Positions 10,101-18,299 of a DNA stretch of 41,689 bases are shown one piece after another. Position 1 is the stretch's first letter. Each line of letters starts with the position of its first letter. Location of the stretch: assembly GCA_002633005.1 (NCBI GenBank), contig NMRA01000406.1:259596-301284 (forward strand), in the 5' to 3' direction. The position numbers and the translations under genes were made by a program. The notes below the pieces were generated by a model that was not told the origin of the DNA, ran no database searches, and was given only the letters and a program-made list of their open reading frames with translations. This DNA is from Phoronis australis. Lineage: Eukaryota > Phoronida > Phoronidae.

Positions 10101-11676
10101 GCAGGTGGAGGGACATACAAGCAGAGTGTGAATGTATCACATGGTAGGAAGCCCACAAGCCTAACGAAACAGAGCAAGTGTGCGGTACACACTTGTGACC
10201 TGCTCATACACAACAGGTAATTCGTAACTAATCAATAGCGATTCCAAAATCTTTAACCGAAATGTATCATTGTCAACATAGTGAATGATGGTTTTGTCTA
10301 CTATTTCTTGCCTTAGTTTTCGGCCACGGTAGTGTAAAAAATGATCTTGAATGAATCTCCCCCCGCTCCTGCAAGATGACAAAGATTTTGGAATCCCTAT
10401 TGATCAGTCACAAAAAAGCTTTGTGTACCGCATGCTGGCTCTGTTTCGTTAGACTTGTGGGCTTCTTAGTGCGTAATACATTCACACTCTCTGCATGTAT
10501 CCCCCCGTGTGTCACCGTGTATTTCACTGTTTATTTCGCTTCGTATATGTTCATTTCACTCATTGCCTGATGATGAGACATGCAGTCTCGAAATAAAGCC
10601 AGTGTTTTGCTTTGTTTGTCTTTTATGTCTCTTGGTCTCTTGCTACATAAATGCACGCCTGAAGAAAGGAAATTGTTTAGACACTACGAGCAAGTCTGTA
10701 TTTAGCTGTCAAACAAAAAGTCTACAACGAAGTCTGTGTCAACCTGAATTCAGTTCAGAGGATAGTAGCGGCTCTGTGCCACTATGAGTTTTGTATGTAC
10801 TGGATTTAAGAAGTTTGAGCCCAAGTTGACAAACCAAACTATAGCTTGTACACTTTGTTTAGACATCCATTCAATCTGCAAACTCTACCAACTCTTAGTA
10901 CTTAAGACTCTAGATGAACACTGTAACTTGTAATGGCCACTTTGTTACCACACTTCATTAACTCTTACCTTAAAGGCTCTGCATGAACACTGAAATTTGT
11001 GTTCTGGTGCATCACGATTTCGACTCGTTTCAAAAAAAGCAAAATGCAGAAATCCCAAGGGCTGCTTCTGATCCGTCTTGCATTTGACAACCATAATATT
11101 TTTTGAGACTCTCTGCACAAGTGGCCCTGTACTCTCAGTAGCCAGCATCCATATAGACTCCTTAATGTCTTGTGAGACATTCAATGTGTTGAGAACAGAG
11201 TTTTTTAACGTTAATGGTTGCGCCTCCTGTGTACACGAAAGCGCTGATTTGATATGCATACACGGCTCTTCAGGAACAATTGTGTTTAAGTTACGTGAAC
11301 AGTTGTCAACATAACACCGCGCTGCTTGAGCCAGGATCATAGGATCAACACTACTAATTGGATCTCCAATTGGTTGCCCTTCCATGTCTTGCACGAGAGG
11401 GAGCTGGACAAAACCACGGTAGTCCGGGCCACGGTCACGTAGACGTACAGAAAATATCTGCAGTGTCGACCCTGTGACAACTTTGACTGCATCAGCGCTG
11501 TGAGGTTTCTTCTTCTCTTGTGGCTTGAAGACAACATTGCACGCTTTATTCTTACATGTCAAACCACGTGTCCCATTCGACGTGCCGCACTTGGGACATT
11601 TACGAACGCCTCTTAGGGTGGGCTTGCCAAGGTCACTAAAGAGGGATTTTTTCTTTGATGGGCTTACAGTGGCCAT
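3926..11676 (-). CDS. C2orf42: C2orf42 homologue, complete, 8 coding exons
   Basis: Eight exons join in phase on the minus strand: 11676-10969, 8526-8394, 8267-8085, 7305-7180, 6908-6807, 5719-5511, 5026-4867 and 4116-3926. They give 1812 nt, or 603 aa plus TAG; the human protein is about 574 aa. All introns are GT-AG. Residues about 24-48 hold the C2orf42 treble-clef zinc finger (CPKC, then two more cysteines). Conserved family blocks follow in order: [90 protein letters not shown] and [12 protein letters not shown] CxC...CxH arrangement at residues 230-253 resembles a SWIM zinc finger. The molecular function of the family is not established; zinc binding is inferred from the cysteines. The ATG at 11676 is followed at once by family-like sequence. 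A possible acceptor (TTGTAG) lies just upstream, so a 5'UTR exon is likely. Confidence 0.96.
4725..4792 (+). repeat. CAGA/GACA-type microsatellite
   Basis: Imperfect GACAGACAGACGGAC repeats with a GCTAGCTAGCTGGC stretch, in the last intron of C2orf42 next to a decayed copy of the CCACTAGG repeat family. Confidence 0.5.
4867..5026 (-). CDS. C2orf42: C2orf42 coding exon 7
   Basis: Acceptor TTACAG|GTG, donor G|GTGAGT, 160 nt. It encodes [20 protein letters not shown] and ends in ELKTFLKV. The pyrimidine tract before its acceptor is made by the edge of a minisatellite at about 5034-5357. Confidence 0.95.
5034..5357 (+). repeat. Minisatellite, about 65-bp unit, 5 copies
   Basis: Five imperfect copies of a unit containing ACAGAGAGACAGAGTACC, then CTCCTGAGAGACAACACAG and a CATCTCATTA end. 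It lies in the C2orf42 intron between exons 6 and 7 and reaches to within about 8 bases of the exon 7 acceptor. Confidence 0.85.
5511..5719 (-). CDS. C2orf42: C2orf42 coding exon 6
   Basis: Acceptor TTCCAG|GT, donor GAG|GTGGGT, 209 nt. It encodes [20 protein letters not shown] and then the RLPNSTTGF and [14 protein letters not shown] blocks, nearly identical to the vertebrate protein. This is the best conserved exon of the gene. Confidence 0.97.
6390..6660 (+). repeat. Decayed copy of the 1.9-3.7 kb repeat family
   Basis: Shares AAATGGACAGTAGGTGG, AAATTTCATAAAATC and AGATACAGAGG with the repeat field at 1893-3690. Its CTCF-like core is decayed. Confidence 0.5.
6807..6908 (-). CDS. C2orf42: C2orf42 coding exon 5
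   Basis: Acceptor ATCAG|GG, donor G|GTAGGT, 102 nt. It encodes the strongly conserved [18 protein letters not shown] block. Confidence 0.95.
7180..7305 (-). CDS. C2orf42: C2orf42 coding exon 4
   Basis: Acceptor TTTGTAG|CT, donor G|GTAAGT, 126 nt. It encodes a low-complexity linker rich in glutamine and lysine. Its 5' half and acceptor are repeated twice just upstream in transcription order (about 7361-7520). Phase with both neighbouring exons is kept, but the sequence itself is weakly conserved, so the evidence is mainly position and phase. Confidence 0.87.
7261..7520 (-). repeat. Tandem duplication of the start of C2orf42 exon 4
   Basis: The exon 4 acceptor and about 45 bases of coding sequence occur three times: the functional copy (boundary at 7305) and two more with boundaries 100 and 180 bases further along (about 7405 and 7485). 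Both extra copies keep the acceptor TTGTAG. The nearer copy has an in-frame TAA; the farther one stays open for at least 15 codons. A 20-bp piece is additionally doubled next to the functional exon. Confidence 0.85.
7709..7928 (+). repeat. Minisatellite, about 46-bp unit, nearly 5 copies
   Basis: Imperfect repeats of TGTGTATGAACAATGACTAT followed by CATAGCCTATATCAGTGTCA, in the C2orf42 intron between exons 3 and 4. Confidence 0.8.
8085..8267 (-). CDS. C2orf42: C2orf42 coding exon 3
   Basis: Acceptor TTTCAG|TG, donor G|GTAGTG, 183 nt. It encodes an acidic, poorly conserved linker ending in a basic SRKKRKDD stretch that could be a nuclear localisation signal; the human protein has a similar KSKKRRKDE at the same place. 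Confidence 0.9.
8394..8526 (-). CDS. C2orf42: C2orf42 coding exon 2
   Basis: Residues 237-280 plus one base. The acceptor is CTTAAAG|G and the donor T|GTAAGT. It encodes the conserved [11 protein letters not shown] block, whose CVH supplies the second half of the putative SWIM-like finger. It matches the vertebrate protein directly after the exon 1 sequence. Confidence 0.94.
8540..9908. other. First half of C2orf42 intron 1: nothing assigned
   Basis: Short minus-strand frames at 8513-8906 change frame and have no recognised relative; they could be a decayed retroelement. No other structure was recognised. Confidence 0.4.
9909..10255 (-). mobile_element. Penelope-like element 3' end, left arm of an inverted pair
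   Basis: The minus-strand frame at 10161-10382 encodes [16 protein letters not shown] and KILESLLIS, resembling the region after the GIY-YIG core in Penelope-like proteins. A tail of non-coding sequence follows to about 9909 and ends AGATTGTTTAGACACTACGA on the minus strand. It is homologous to, and faces, the copy at 10378-10695. Confidence 0.65.
10378..10695 (+). mobile_element. Penelope-like element 3' end, right arm of an inverted pair
   Basis: It begins AAGATTTTGGAATCCCTATT and ends AAATTGTTTAGACACTACGA, the mirror of the left arm with moderate divergence. Only the KILESLLIS codons remain of the protein. The arms are separated by about 120 bp present only on the left side. Confidence 0.65.
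10969..11676 (-). CDS. C2orf42: C2orf42 coding exon 1
   Basis: The exon encodes residues 1-236 and ends in phase 0 at the donor AAG|GTAAGA. It carries the N-terminal treble-clef zinc finger, the DRGPDYR block and the first half (CSC) of the putative SWIM-like finger. It is by far the longest exon of the gene. Confidence 0.96.
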
Positions 11677-12116
11677 TGTCTACAATGTATAAAATTGGTA
11701 ATGTTAAAAGTAGCAATGGATGGATGAATAAGTAACAGAACCTGTAGAAGAGAGAAGTGAATGCAGAGTATTTGTACTACTTCATCTTGAAACCTTAGTC
11801 ATGGAGCTGCATGCAGTATAGTACAACGGAGGCCTTGGACATCTACTGTCCGGCTCATGCTTCAGTCAGTTAGAGTGCTGCAACGTACAGTGATGTGTTT
11901 CATTTGATGTTATTCGCTGTATTTTGAGATGAATAATTTTTTTCAACGTCTTTAATTCCTTCAAACTAGAACAAATATTCCCGTTACCACATTTTCTCTT
12001 AGAGCAGTCCCTTGTTCAGTTCTCAAAACCGGTAACTGGATATTTTGACACTGCACACGCCAGGGGATGATGTCAAACTACCTGCTGCGTGCAGTGTTAA
12101 AAATGGCCACTTTCCA

Positions 12117-12235
12117 ATTCTGGGATCTGTTCAAAGAAAAAGTTTGATAATGGGAGTATTTGTTCGAGTTGGAAGGGATTAAAGACATCCAGGGCCTCCT
12201 AAGGTGTCCTATGCGCAAAAAGAATTGTAGCAGTA
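12117..12235 (+). repeat. Dispersed repeat, copy 1 (partial)
   Basis: Shares GGGAGTATTTGTTCGAGTTG and CCTCCTAAGGTGT with copy 2 at 13068-13290, and more distantly with the complete inverted-repeat element at 27256-27538. Confidence 0.65.
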
Positions 12236-12244
12236 ACTGAGATT

Positions 12245-12315
12245 ACCCGACCTGGGAATCAAACCAGCGACCTCCATAAAACCGGCGAGCGTGCTAACCA
12301 TTCAGCTAATAGGCA
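12245..12315 (-). repeat. tRNA-like sequence (SINE head or tRNA pseudogene)
   Basis: The minus strand has a box A (TAGCTGAATGGTTAGC, from 12308) and a box B (GGTTTGATTCCC, from 12265) at the 43-nt spacing of a real tRNA. Partial acceptor pairing is visible (TTGCCTA with CGGGTAA). The anticodon arm does not fold well, so a live tRNA gene is unlikely. Confidence 0.55.
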
Positions 12316-12639
12316 ATTGCCCGTTAGCGAGTAGCTAACAGAGGCTCATATGATTCACCGGAAGCATATCTACAACATTCCCCCCTTTCCTACGGAACAG
12401 GCACGCCACCATGAAGGTGAACACCAGGATATCTCGCATACAGGTCATCAACATCCCTTAGTACCTTTACCACCACAACACAGGTGAACACCACAGGCGT
12501 ACTCAGCTTCTGATCGTCCCCAATACACTACATATAATACTACAAGGTATGACACTTCGGACTTGAAATTCCACGGGTGCTTCACTTCAGCCGTCCATAG
12601 CAAACATAAAACTCAATAAATTTGCACAAAACAGGGGTT

Positions 12640-12804
12640 CAACAAACCATGAAGAATTGTTCTTTCTCCCAATACCATTCACGGTGTCCTGTTACGGCGA
12701 CTTCGTAAGAAATTCGCAGTCAAAGAACAAAAATGTTCACAAAAAGCCCCCACACACGTTCTCCCTAGGCCCGTCGAGGTCAAGGACGGTTACGGAAATT
12801 GCCG
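12640..12804 (+). other. Candidate 5'UTR exon of the transporter
   Basis: A strong donor (GCCG|GTGAGT, exon end 12804) sits just before the 49-base gap, and the transporter's ATG directly follows an acceptor at 13885. A non-coding first exon here, with an intron of about 1.08 kb, is the simplest reading. The left border is unknown and 12640 is arbitrary. Confidence 0.45.
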
Positions 12805-12812
12805 GTGAGTTA

Positions 12813-12861
12813 NNNNNNNNNNNNNNNNNNNNNNNNNNNNNNNNNNNNNNNNNNNNNNNNN
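12813..12861. other. Assembly gap (49 N)
   Basis: Unknown bases directly after a strong splice donor; any frame read across it is meaningless. Confidence 0.99.
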
Positions 12862-13067
12862 TGTTTGTATTTGATAAAAATAAATGCTGTTGATATGACA
12901 TTTAAAAGTCTTTGTGCACATATTTGACATTTTAATGTTTAACAACACGGCAAATGCACGGCTGGTTCCCGGCAGCACGTACGCAAAGGGCGGGAACTTC
13001 AGCTTTCAAAGTTCGCCGGTAGGATCGCAACTTCTGACCTTCGGCCTGGTTAAAAAATGAAAATTTT

Positions 13068-13290
13068 GATTTCACGATTTTGGGAACTGAAATAGGGACT
13101 CCTCGAAGAAAAAGTTTCATAACGGGAGTATTTGTTCGAGTTGGAAGAACTTAAACACATCGACAACCTCCTAAGGTGTTCCTCTATGCGCAAAAGGTAT
13201 TTATAACAACGTGACTTTGATGGTTTAGTCGGTGCGAGGCATAATTCGCCGAAAAGCTTCCGGCGTACAGAGCGCCTATAGCCTCTACAT
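13068..13290 (+). repeat. Dispersed repeat, copy 2 (left end missing)
   Basis: Carries GGGAGTATTTGTTCGAGTTG, CCTCCTAAGGTGTTCC and the right-end sequence CATAATTCGCCGAAAAGCTT also present at the right end of 27256-27538. It ends near a short local inverted repeat (ATCGCCTCTG / CAGAGGCGAT). Confidence 0.65.
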
Positions 13291-13885
13291 CGCCTCTGGT
13301 TCGGGCCAACAGAGGCGATGGTCATTGCCTAGATCAAAACAAGACCCAGTTTAGTACTACTGTACTGGACAGATACAGTCACTCACAAGTCCATCAACAC
13401 GAACATGGAACATCTAAAAAGGGATAAAACTGTGCAACTATCAAAATACAGATCACGCTTTTCAAAACATGCATATGAATGATATCGAAAAGTAAAGTGC
13501 AGCACACACGCCAATGTAAAGCACATTTATGGGATTCCTCACCGGGATTTCTTGACGGTCTCCAATAATGGTGGAAGTAACAGAACGAACGCCAAAAGTA
13601 CGCTTGATATGATTGGTTAATATCAGTCACATGAAAAATATAAGCATAATCATGAGTTTGTGAAGAATTTGATTAAACCGATATTTATATTTTTAGGGGA
13701 TAGTTTCATAAGAAAGATATAAAATTACAGTATTCATTTGATTTTTGAAATCTCACTACAGTGGTTCAGGTTGAAATTTTAATGCGTACACAAAACTAAA
13801 TTTCTGTTTTGTATTGCCATTAAGATTTTTTGTTCACGAAGGTAGTAAATGTTGTTTCTAGAGTGTTGTGACGTTGTTATTTCAG

Positions 13886-15316
13886 ATGACAGTTGAATTA
13901 GTTCAAGAAAATTCTGCAGAAACGAGCGAACAAATCATTAAAATGGACAAAGAAGGTCGTCTCGTTAACTCCAAGTACAGTGGATCGATAAGGAATTTGA
14001 TTTTTGCTGTTCTTGGTGCGACGTTCGGACCTATAGCTTTCGGATATGTGATCGGTTATAGCTCTCCAGCGATCCCCGATATGAATAAAGCTGGTTTGCT
14101 TGACGAAACCCAGGCAAGTTGGTTTGGAAGTTTGATGACAATTGGTGGAGTAATCGGCAGCCCATTTGGTGGATGGGCAGTTGATAAATTTGGTCGAAAG
14201 AAAACGATAATCCTAACAAACATACCTTTTCTCACTGGATGGGCACTCATTGTTTTTCCACAGACAACGTACATGTTGTACATCGGTCGTTTCTTGACTG
14301 GCTTTGCATCAGCTATTGTCATTGTTGGCTGCCCATTGTACATTGCAGAGATTTCAACAAAAAGTCTCCGTGGAATGTTTGGTGCATTTGTGCAACTTGG
14401 AATTGTAATTGGAATCCTCATTGTGTATGCCCTTGGACTAAAATTGGGGTGGGCGGAACTTGGTCAGTGTGCATTTATTTTTCCTCTCCTGTCAGCATTA
14501 CTAATGATGTGCATGCCTGAGACACCAAGATGGCTATTGATGAACAATCAGCGAAATGATGCTTTGAGGGCATTAACATTTCTACGTGGCCAACATGTGG
14601 ATGTTGAGGATGAGGTGCGTGACATGGAAGAAAGTTTTGATCCGCATGAGTCATTATCGTTGAAGGAGTTTGATAAACCTGAGCTGAAGCAACCATTAAA
14701 AGTGGGTGTAGGACTGATGATCTTCCAACAGTTCAGTGGAATCAACGTCGTTATGTTTTATACAGTTTCTATTTTCGAAGCAGCTGGCTTAAAAGAACAA
14801 GGAGCTATTAACACTGTTATTATTGGCGTTGTACAAGTCATCATGTCTGGCATCGCAGCTTTACTTATGGATCGCCTGGGCCGACGGCTACTTCTTCTAG
14901 CTGGGGGAGTTGGAATGAGCATTTCGTGCATTATGTTTGGTGCTTACTTTTCCCTGCCCCCAGGGCACTATGGGTCTCTAGCCTTGGCTAGTCTCATTCT
15001 CTATATTGTGATGTTCAGTCTTGGCTGGGGACCCATACCTATGCTTCTCACGTCAGAGATCTTTCCTGCCAAGGCACGTGGCACTGCTGCTTCAATTGTT
15101 GTCATATCAAATTGGATCTCTGCATTCTTTGTCACTAAGTTTTATTTTACACTTCAAGGGTTGGCTGGCCAGGCTGGGGCATTTTGGTTCTTTGGAGCCT
15201 GCATTGCGCTAGGGACATGGTTTGTGTTCAAGTTTGTCCCCGAGACCAAAGGAAAATCTTTAGAAGACATTGAACTTTACTTCCTTGGTCGTGCAATACA
15301 CACCAGGGGTGTGTGA
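13886..15316 (+). CDS. Class III GLUT-like sugar transporter (GLUT6/8 or Tret1-like)
   Basis: One open coding exon of 476 aa, the usual length for this major facilitator family. I start it at the ATG at 13886, which directly follows a splice acceptor (TTTCAG|ATG). The in-frame ATG at 13868 lies inside the presumed intron. Hallmarks are GYSSPAIPDM in the first membrane segment, DKFGRKK (residues 100-106), PETPRWLL (211-218), QQFSGIN (281-287), DRLGRR (329-334), GWGPIP (380-385) and PETKGKSLED near the end. The pattern is closest to GLUT8/GLUT6 and insect trehalose transporters. The likely role is facilitated hexose or disaccharide transport across the plasma or an endosomal membrane. I see no clear [DE]xxxL[LI] sorting signal and no N-x-S/T in the loop before segment 10. 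The substrate cannot be read from the sequence. Confidence 0.95.
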   Translation: MTVELVQENSAETSEQIIKMDKEGRLVNSKYSGSIRNLIFAVLGATFGPIAFGYVIGYSSPAIPDMNKAGLLDETQASWFGSLMTIGGVIGSPFGGWAVDKFGRKKTIILTNIPFLTGWALIVFPQTTYMLYIGRFLTGFASAIVIVGCPLYIAEISTKSLRGMFGAFVQLGIVIGILIVYALGLKLGWAELGQCAFIFPLLSALLMMCMPETPRWLLMNNQRNDALRALTFLRGQHVDVEDEVRDMEESFDPHESLSLKEFDKPELKQPLKVGVGLMIFQQFSGINVVMFYTVSIFEAAGLKEQGAINTVIIGVVQVIMSGIAALLMDRLGRRLLLLAGGVGMSISCIMFGAYFSLPPGHYGSLALASLILYIVMFSLGWGPIPMLLTSEIFPAKARGTAASIVVISNWISAFFVTKFYFTLQGLAGQAGAFWFFGACIALGTWFVFKFVPETKGKSLEDIELYFLGRAIHTRGV

Positions 15317-15331
15317 AGCTTGGTAAATGAA

Positions 15332-15337
15332 AATAAA
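15332..15337 (+). terminator. Poly(A) signal of the transporter gene
   Basis: AATAAA begins 16 bases after the TGA stop, which would give a very short 3'UTR. Confidence 0.6.
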
Positions 15338-15479
15338 AATTCAAGCAGCCATTTCATTTCTGTTGTTTTGACAGGTAATAGTCACGTCATCTGTTGGTTT
15401 TCTGTGAATTTTCGAAGGTTGATACTACCGTCGTCTTGGTCCGGCATTTGTTGTCTGGCATGCTGCGTCCACTGCTGTA

Positions 15480-15790
15480 TCTCCTAAAATACTTGCAAGA
15501 TCTTCATGAAATTTCGCAGGTATGCTCCCATGATGCTGACAAAAGATGACACCTTTCGATAGAGTATGTTCCCCCTAGTGGCCATTTTATTGTTTTTCTT
15601 TTTACTCTTTTTGACATTTGTCTGTCTATTGGCCAAACCATGAAATTTTGCAGATGAATTTGCATGAAGAGAGTGTTGCTGACATTGATTTTCCAGTGGG
15701 TTGGAACAGTGTGATGCCTCCTGGTGGCAGTTATCATTCTTGTCGGGGCAAGTTTAGGTATATGCGTTTACCTCTGCATCTTCGGAGTTT
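15480..15790 (-). repeat. Inverted copy of the CCACTAGG repeat family
   Basis: On the minus strand it has AAAATGGCCACTAGGGGGAA (core 15568-15581) and CGAAGATGCAGAGGTAAACG, the same elements as the field at 1893-3690. It starts about 150 bases after the transporter's stop. Confidence 0.6.
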
Positions 15791-16098
15791 CTGGACAGAT
15801 TTTTCTCAAATCTGACAAATGGGTCAGGAAGATGATGAGGCCTTCCCATTGTGGGACTGATTCAAGCAGTGCCAATAAACACCTGTACAAGTATACCACA
15901 TGGGGTGCTGTCATGGGCAGATTATGACATTTTGTGTTGCGCTTGTTCGATTGTTTAGCTGTTACAATTCTCACCCTGTCAGATACTACATGTATGTTAA
16001 AAGGACACTACACCTGGTTTTAGTTTGTAATAGGGATTGCCTGGTTTTTATCTGTCAAAAGTTGGAGCAATTTTGAAAACTCACATATGCCCAATCGG

Positions 16099-16402
16099 CA
16101 AGTGTCACTGACAACTTGTGCAAGTGTGACTGACAACTTGTACAAGTGTGACTGACAGTTTGGGCAAGTGTGACTGACAATTTGGGCGAGTGTGACTGAC
16201 AGTTTGGGCAAGTGTGACTGACAATTTGGGCAAGTGTGACTGACAATTTGGGCAAGTGTGACTGGCAACTTGTGCAAGTGTGACTGACAACTTGGGCAAG
16301 TGTGACTGACAATTTGGGCAAGTGTGACTGATAGTTTGTGCAATTGTGAGTGACAATTTGGGCAAGTGTGACTGGCAACTTGTGCAAGTGTGACTGACAA
16401 CT
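16099..16402 (+). repeat. 22-bp minisatellite, about 14 copies
   Basis: Unit CAAGTGTGACTGACAATTTG plus two bases, in exact 22-bp register from 16099 to the fourteenth copy at 16385. One diverged single unit lies apart at 16546-16567. Confidence 0.93.
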
Positions 16403-17009
16403 TTTTGCTTTTTAACATAGCGCCTACCCACCGTCAAAAAGTCAGGTTCCGCGAGTTCAACATACCTTTAAAATTCAATGCTCTAGGCGATACGATGGGC
16501 ATTGGTCGCCTACTTGCCTCTAATTTTACCACTACAGCACTGTGGGCAAGTGTAACTGACAGTTTGCTTGAGTTAACTGATGGCTTCGGACAGACTGTTT
16601 TGTCTCTTTTGTGACACAGCGAGGAAGAATTTTGACTGAATAATTTGTTCACCAGGGTGACCCTAATCATGCAGCAATTGGCAGGCCCAGTTTTGAGGGA
16701 ATTCACCAAAATAGGCTTTTAATTAACTGATCTTAAGTTGTCAATAATCTTACTAAATGTGACATTTGGTTTGTGGCCTGTGAAATAACTTGCTGTTTTT
16801 TGCGTGCAAAGTCAGTAAGCAAGGTATGAGGATAACTGGTTACTTTTTAAAGCACCGGAAAAGTGGTGGTAGGGTATTTAGTCGTGTTCATGCAGAGGGT
16901 TATATGTGCTGTACCATTTGGTTTTGTTGTAGCTACTGCTTAATTCTATTTATCTCTATTGGTGCTTGAAATTTTAAATTACTATTTTTATTAATTGATA
17001 TTTGAAAAG

Positions 17010-17032
17010 GCCTCCAAGAGTGGCTTGGAGGC
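17010..17032. repeat. Short perfect hairpin
   Basis: GCCTCCAAG and CTTGGAGGC form a 9-bp stem with a 5-base loop. No function is evident. Confidence 0.4.
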
Positions 17033-17914
17033 TTATGGATAATTTGCAAATTGGGACCATATCTGGTTTGATGTACTTTCGTGGAAGAATGTATTCTGTT
17101 TAACTCTGTTGAGTTAGGTACAATGGTGAACCTACACTAATAAGGGCCAGTCACATTTGTCGTTGAGCTTCGGAATATAGGTATCAGGGAGTTGTGTTTT
17201 TCAAAAATCTTGGGAATTGCCAGGACTAAAGCCTTGTTATGTAGGTGAAGTTGTGGACTGTTTGGCCAATTCACGGAGAGAGTTTGAAACATGCTTAACT
17301 TCGACCTCAGTGGACGTCTTTTGGGTGATTTCGTAAGTTTTGTGAAAACTTGTACCGACACATTGATGTAAATTATAAGTCATTTAGCAGTCAAGACCGA
17401 CGGTAATGACGTAAAGTAGTGCGAGATTATCGACTCCATCAGAGGAGACATTTTTAACATGCTCACAAATAGGTGCCTGGCGACCATTCTTGACAGCATT
17501 TTGTTCTCGATTGACGTTAAAAATCCAATCCAAAGAGTCGTGTGTTCAAGTTTAACGTAGTGAATGTGATGAGGATTTAAAACAGCTATCGAGTGGTCGG
17601 AAAAAGTCTTCGAACGATAACTTTTTCAAATGCCGGTTCCCATTGAACCATGCAAGTTACAGGGGTGGATTTTGTCGTGCTAGGTTTCCTAGCAACCCAT
17701 GGTATGCCTATTGGTTCTATGCTTTAGTGTATCACATTTATTTCTTGAGACCTTAGACTGAACGTGACTGGCGCTTAATACTTTCATCATCGGGGTTTAT
17801 TAGTTGTACTTACAGTTCAGTGCTTCTCATCAATTTGTTTTAATATTACTAAGACTAATATTTTTCGTTAGAGATGCTGTCAAGTCTTATCAGGTGTAAT
17901 GTGATTTTGCGGTA

Positions 17915-18299
17915 CAGTCGAGCCTCGTTACAGCGAGCATCAGGGGACCTTCGTTATGTTGGTTTTCACCAGGTAGACATGTACACGTTAAGTTAAACCT
18001 GTTCACGTTCCGTAGATGCCAGACACTCGCGAAAAATTTGGGGCAAGATTCGTTTATGGAATGGAAATAGTGAATTCTATCCCAAAATAATTTAAGATTC
18101 CAACCTGACGGACCGACCAGTGGCTACCGACCGTTTTGCTATTATACTAGGTAAGGTCCCGAGCAAACTCGCTAAACATTCGCATTCCGATTTTGGTTTT
18201 ACCCGAGTGGTACGTGCATCAATGAAATACGCCCCTGGACTTGGACGTGGTATCGCGGTTAACGTTCTGAGCAGGGTGCGTTGTAACGAGATTCGACTG
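17915..18299. mobile_element. pogo/Tigger-like miniature element
   Basis: The left end CAGTCGAGCCTCGTTACAGC follows a TA; the right end reads CAGTCGAATCTCGTTACAAC on the minus strand. The inverted ends are about 25 bp and the element is 385 bp with no transposase. The right-hand TA is not preserved. Confidence 0.65.

Larger units (their letters stand above)
11677..13885. other. Head-to-head intergenic region
   Basis: C2orf42 leaves to the left and the transporter to the right, so both promoters should be here. It contains two copies of a dispersed repeat (about 12117-12235 and 13068-13290), a tRNA-like sequence, a gap and the candidate 5'UTR exon. I could not place a TATA box with confidence. 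Confidence 0.5.

Noticed and set aside
12245-12315. Functional tRNA gene on the minus strand
   Set aside because: Boxes A and B are good, but the anticodon arm does not fold cleanly and the acceptor stem has mismatches; a SINE head or pseudogene fits better.
12657-12978. Frames of 62-78 codons read across the N gap
   Set aside because: The gap length and content are unknown, so these frames are artefacts.
13868-13885. Upstream ATG (13868) as the transporter start
   Set aside because: It lies before a good acceptor (TTTCAG) that directly precedes the ATG at 13886, so those codons are most likely intronic.
16020-16437. Three overlapping minus-strand frames of 110-132 codons with a Cys/His pattern resembling zinc fingers
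   Set aside because: They are translations of a 22-bp minisatellite in all frames; the C and H spacing comes from the DNA unit, not from selection on a protein.
17010-17032. Hairpin as a bacterial-type terminator or microRNA
   Set aside because: The genome is eukaryotic, and a 9-bp stem is far too short for a microRNA precursor.
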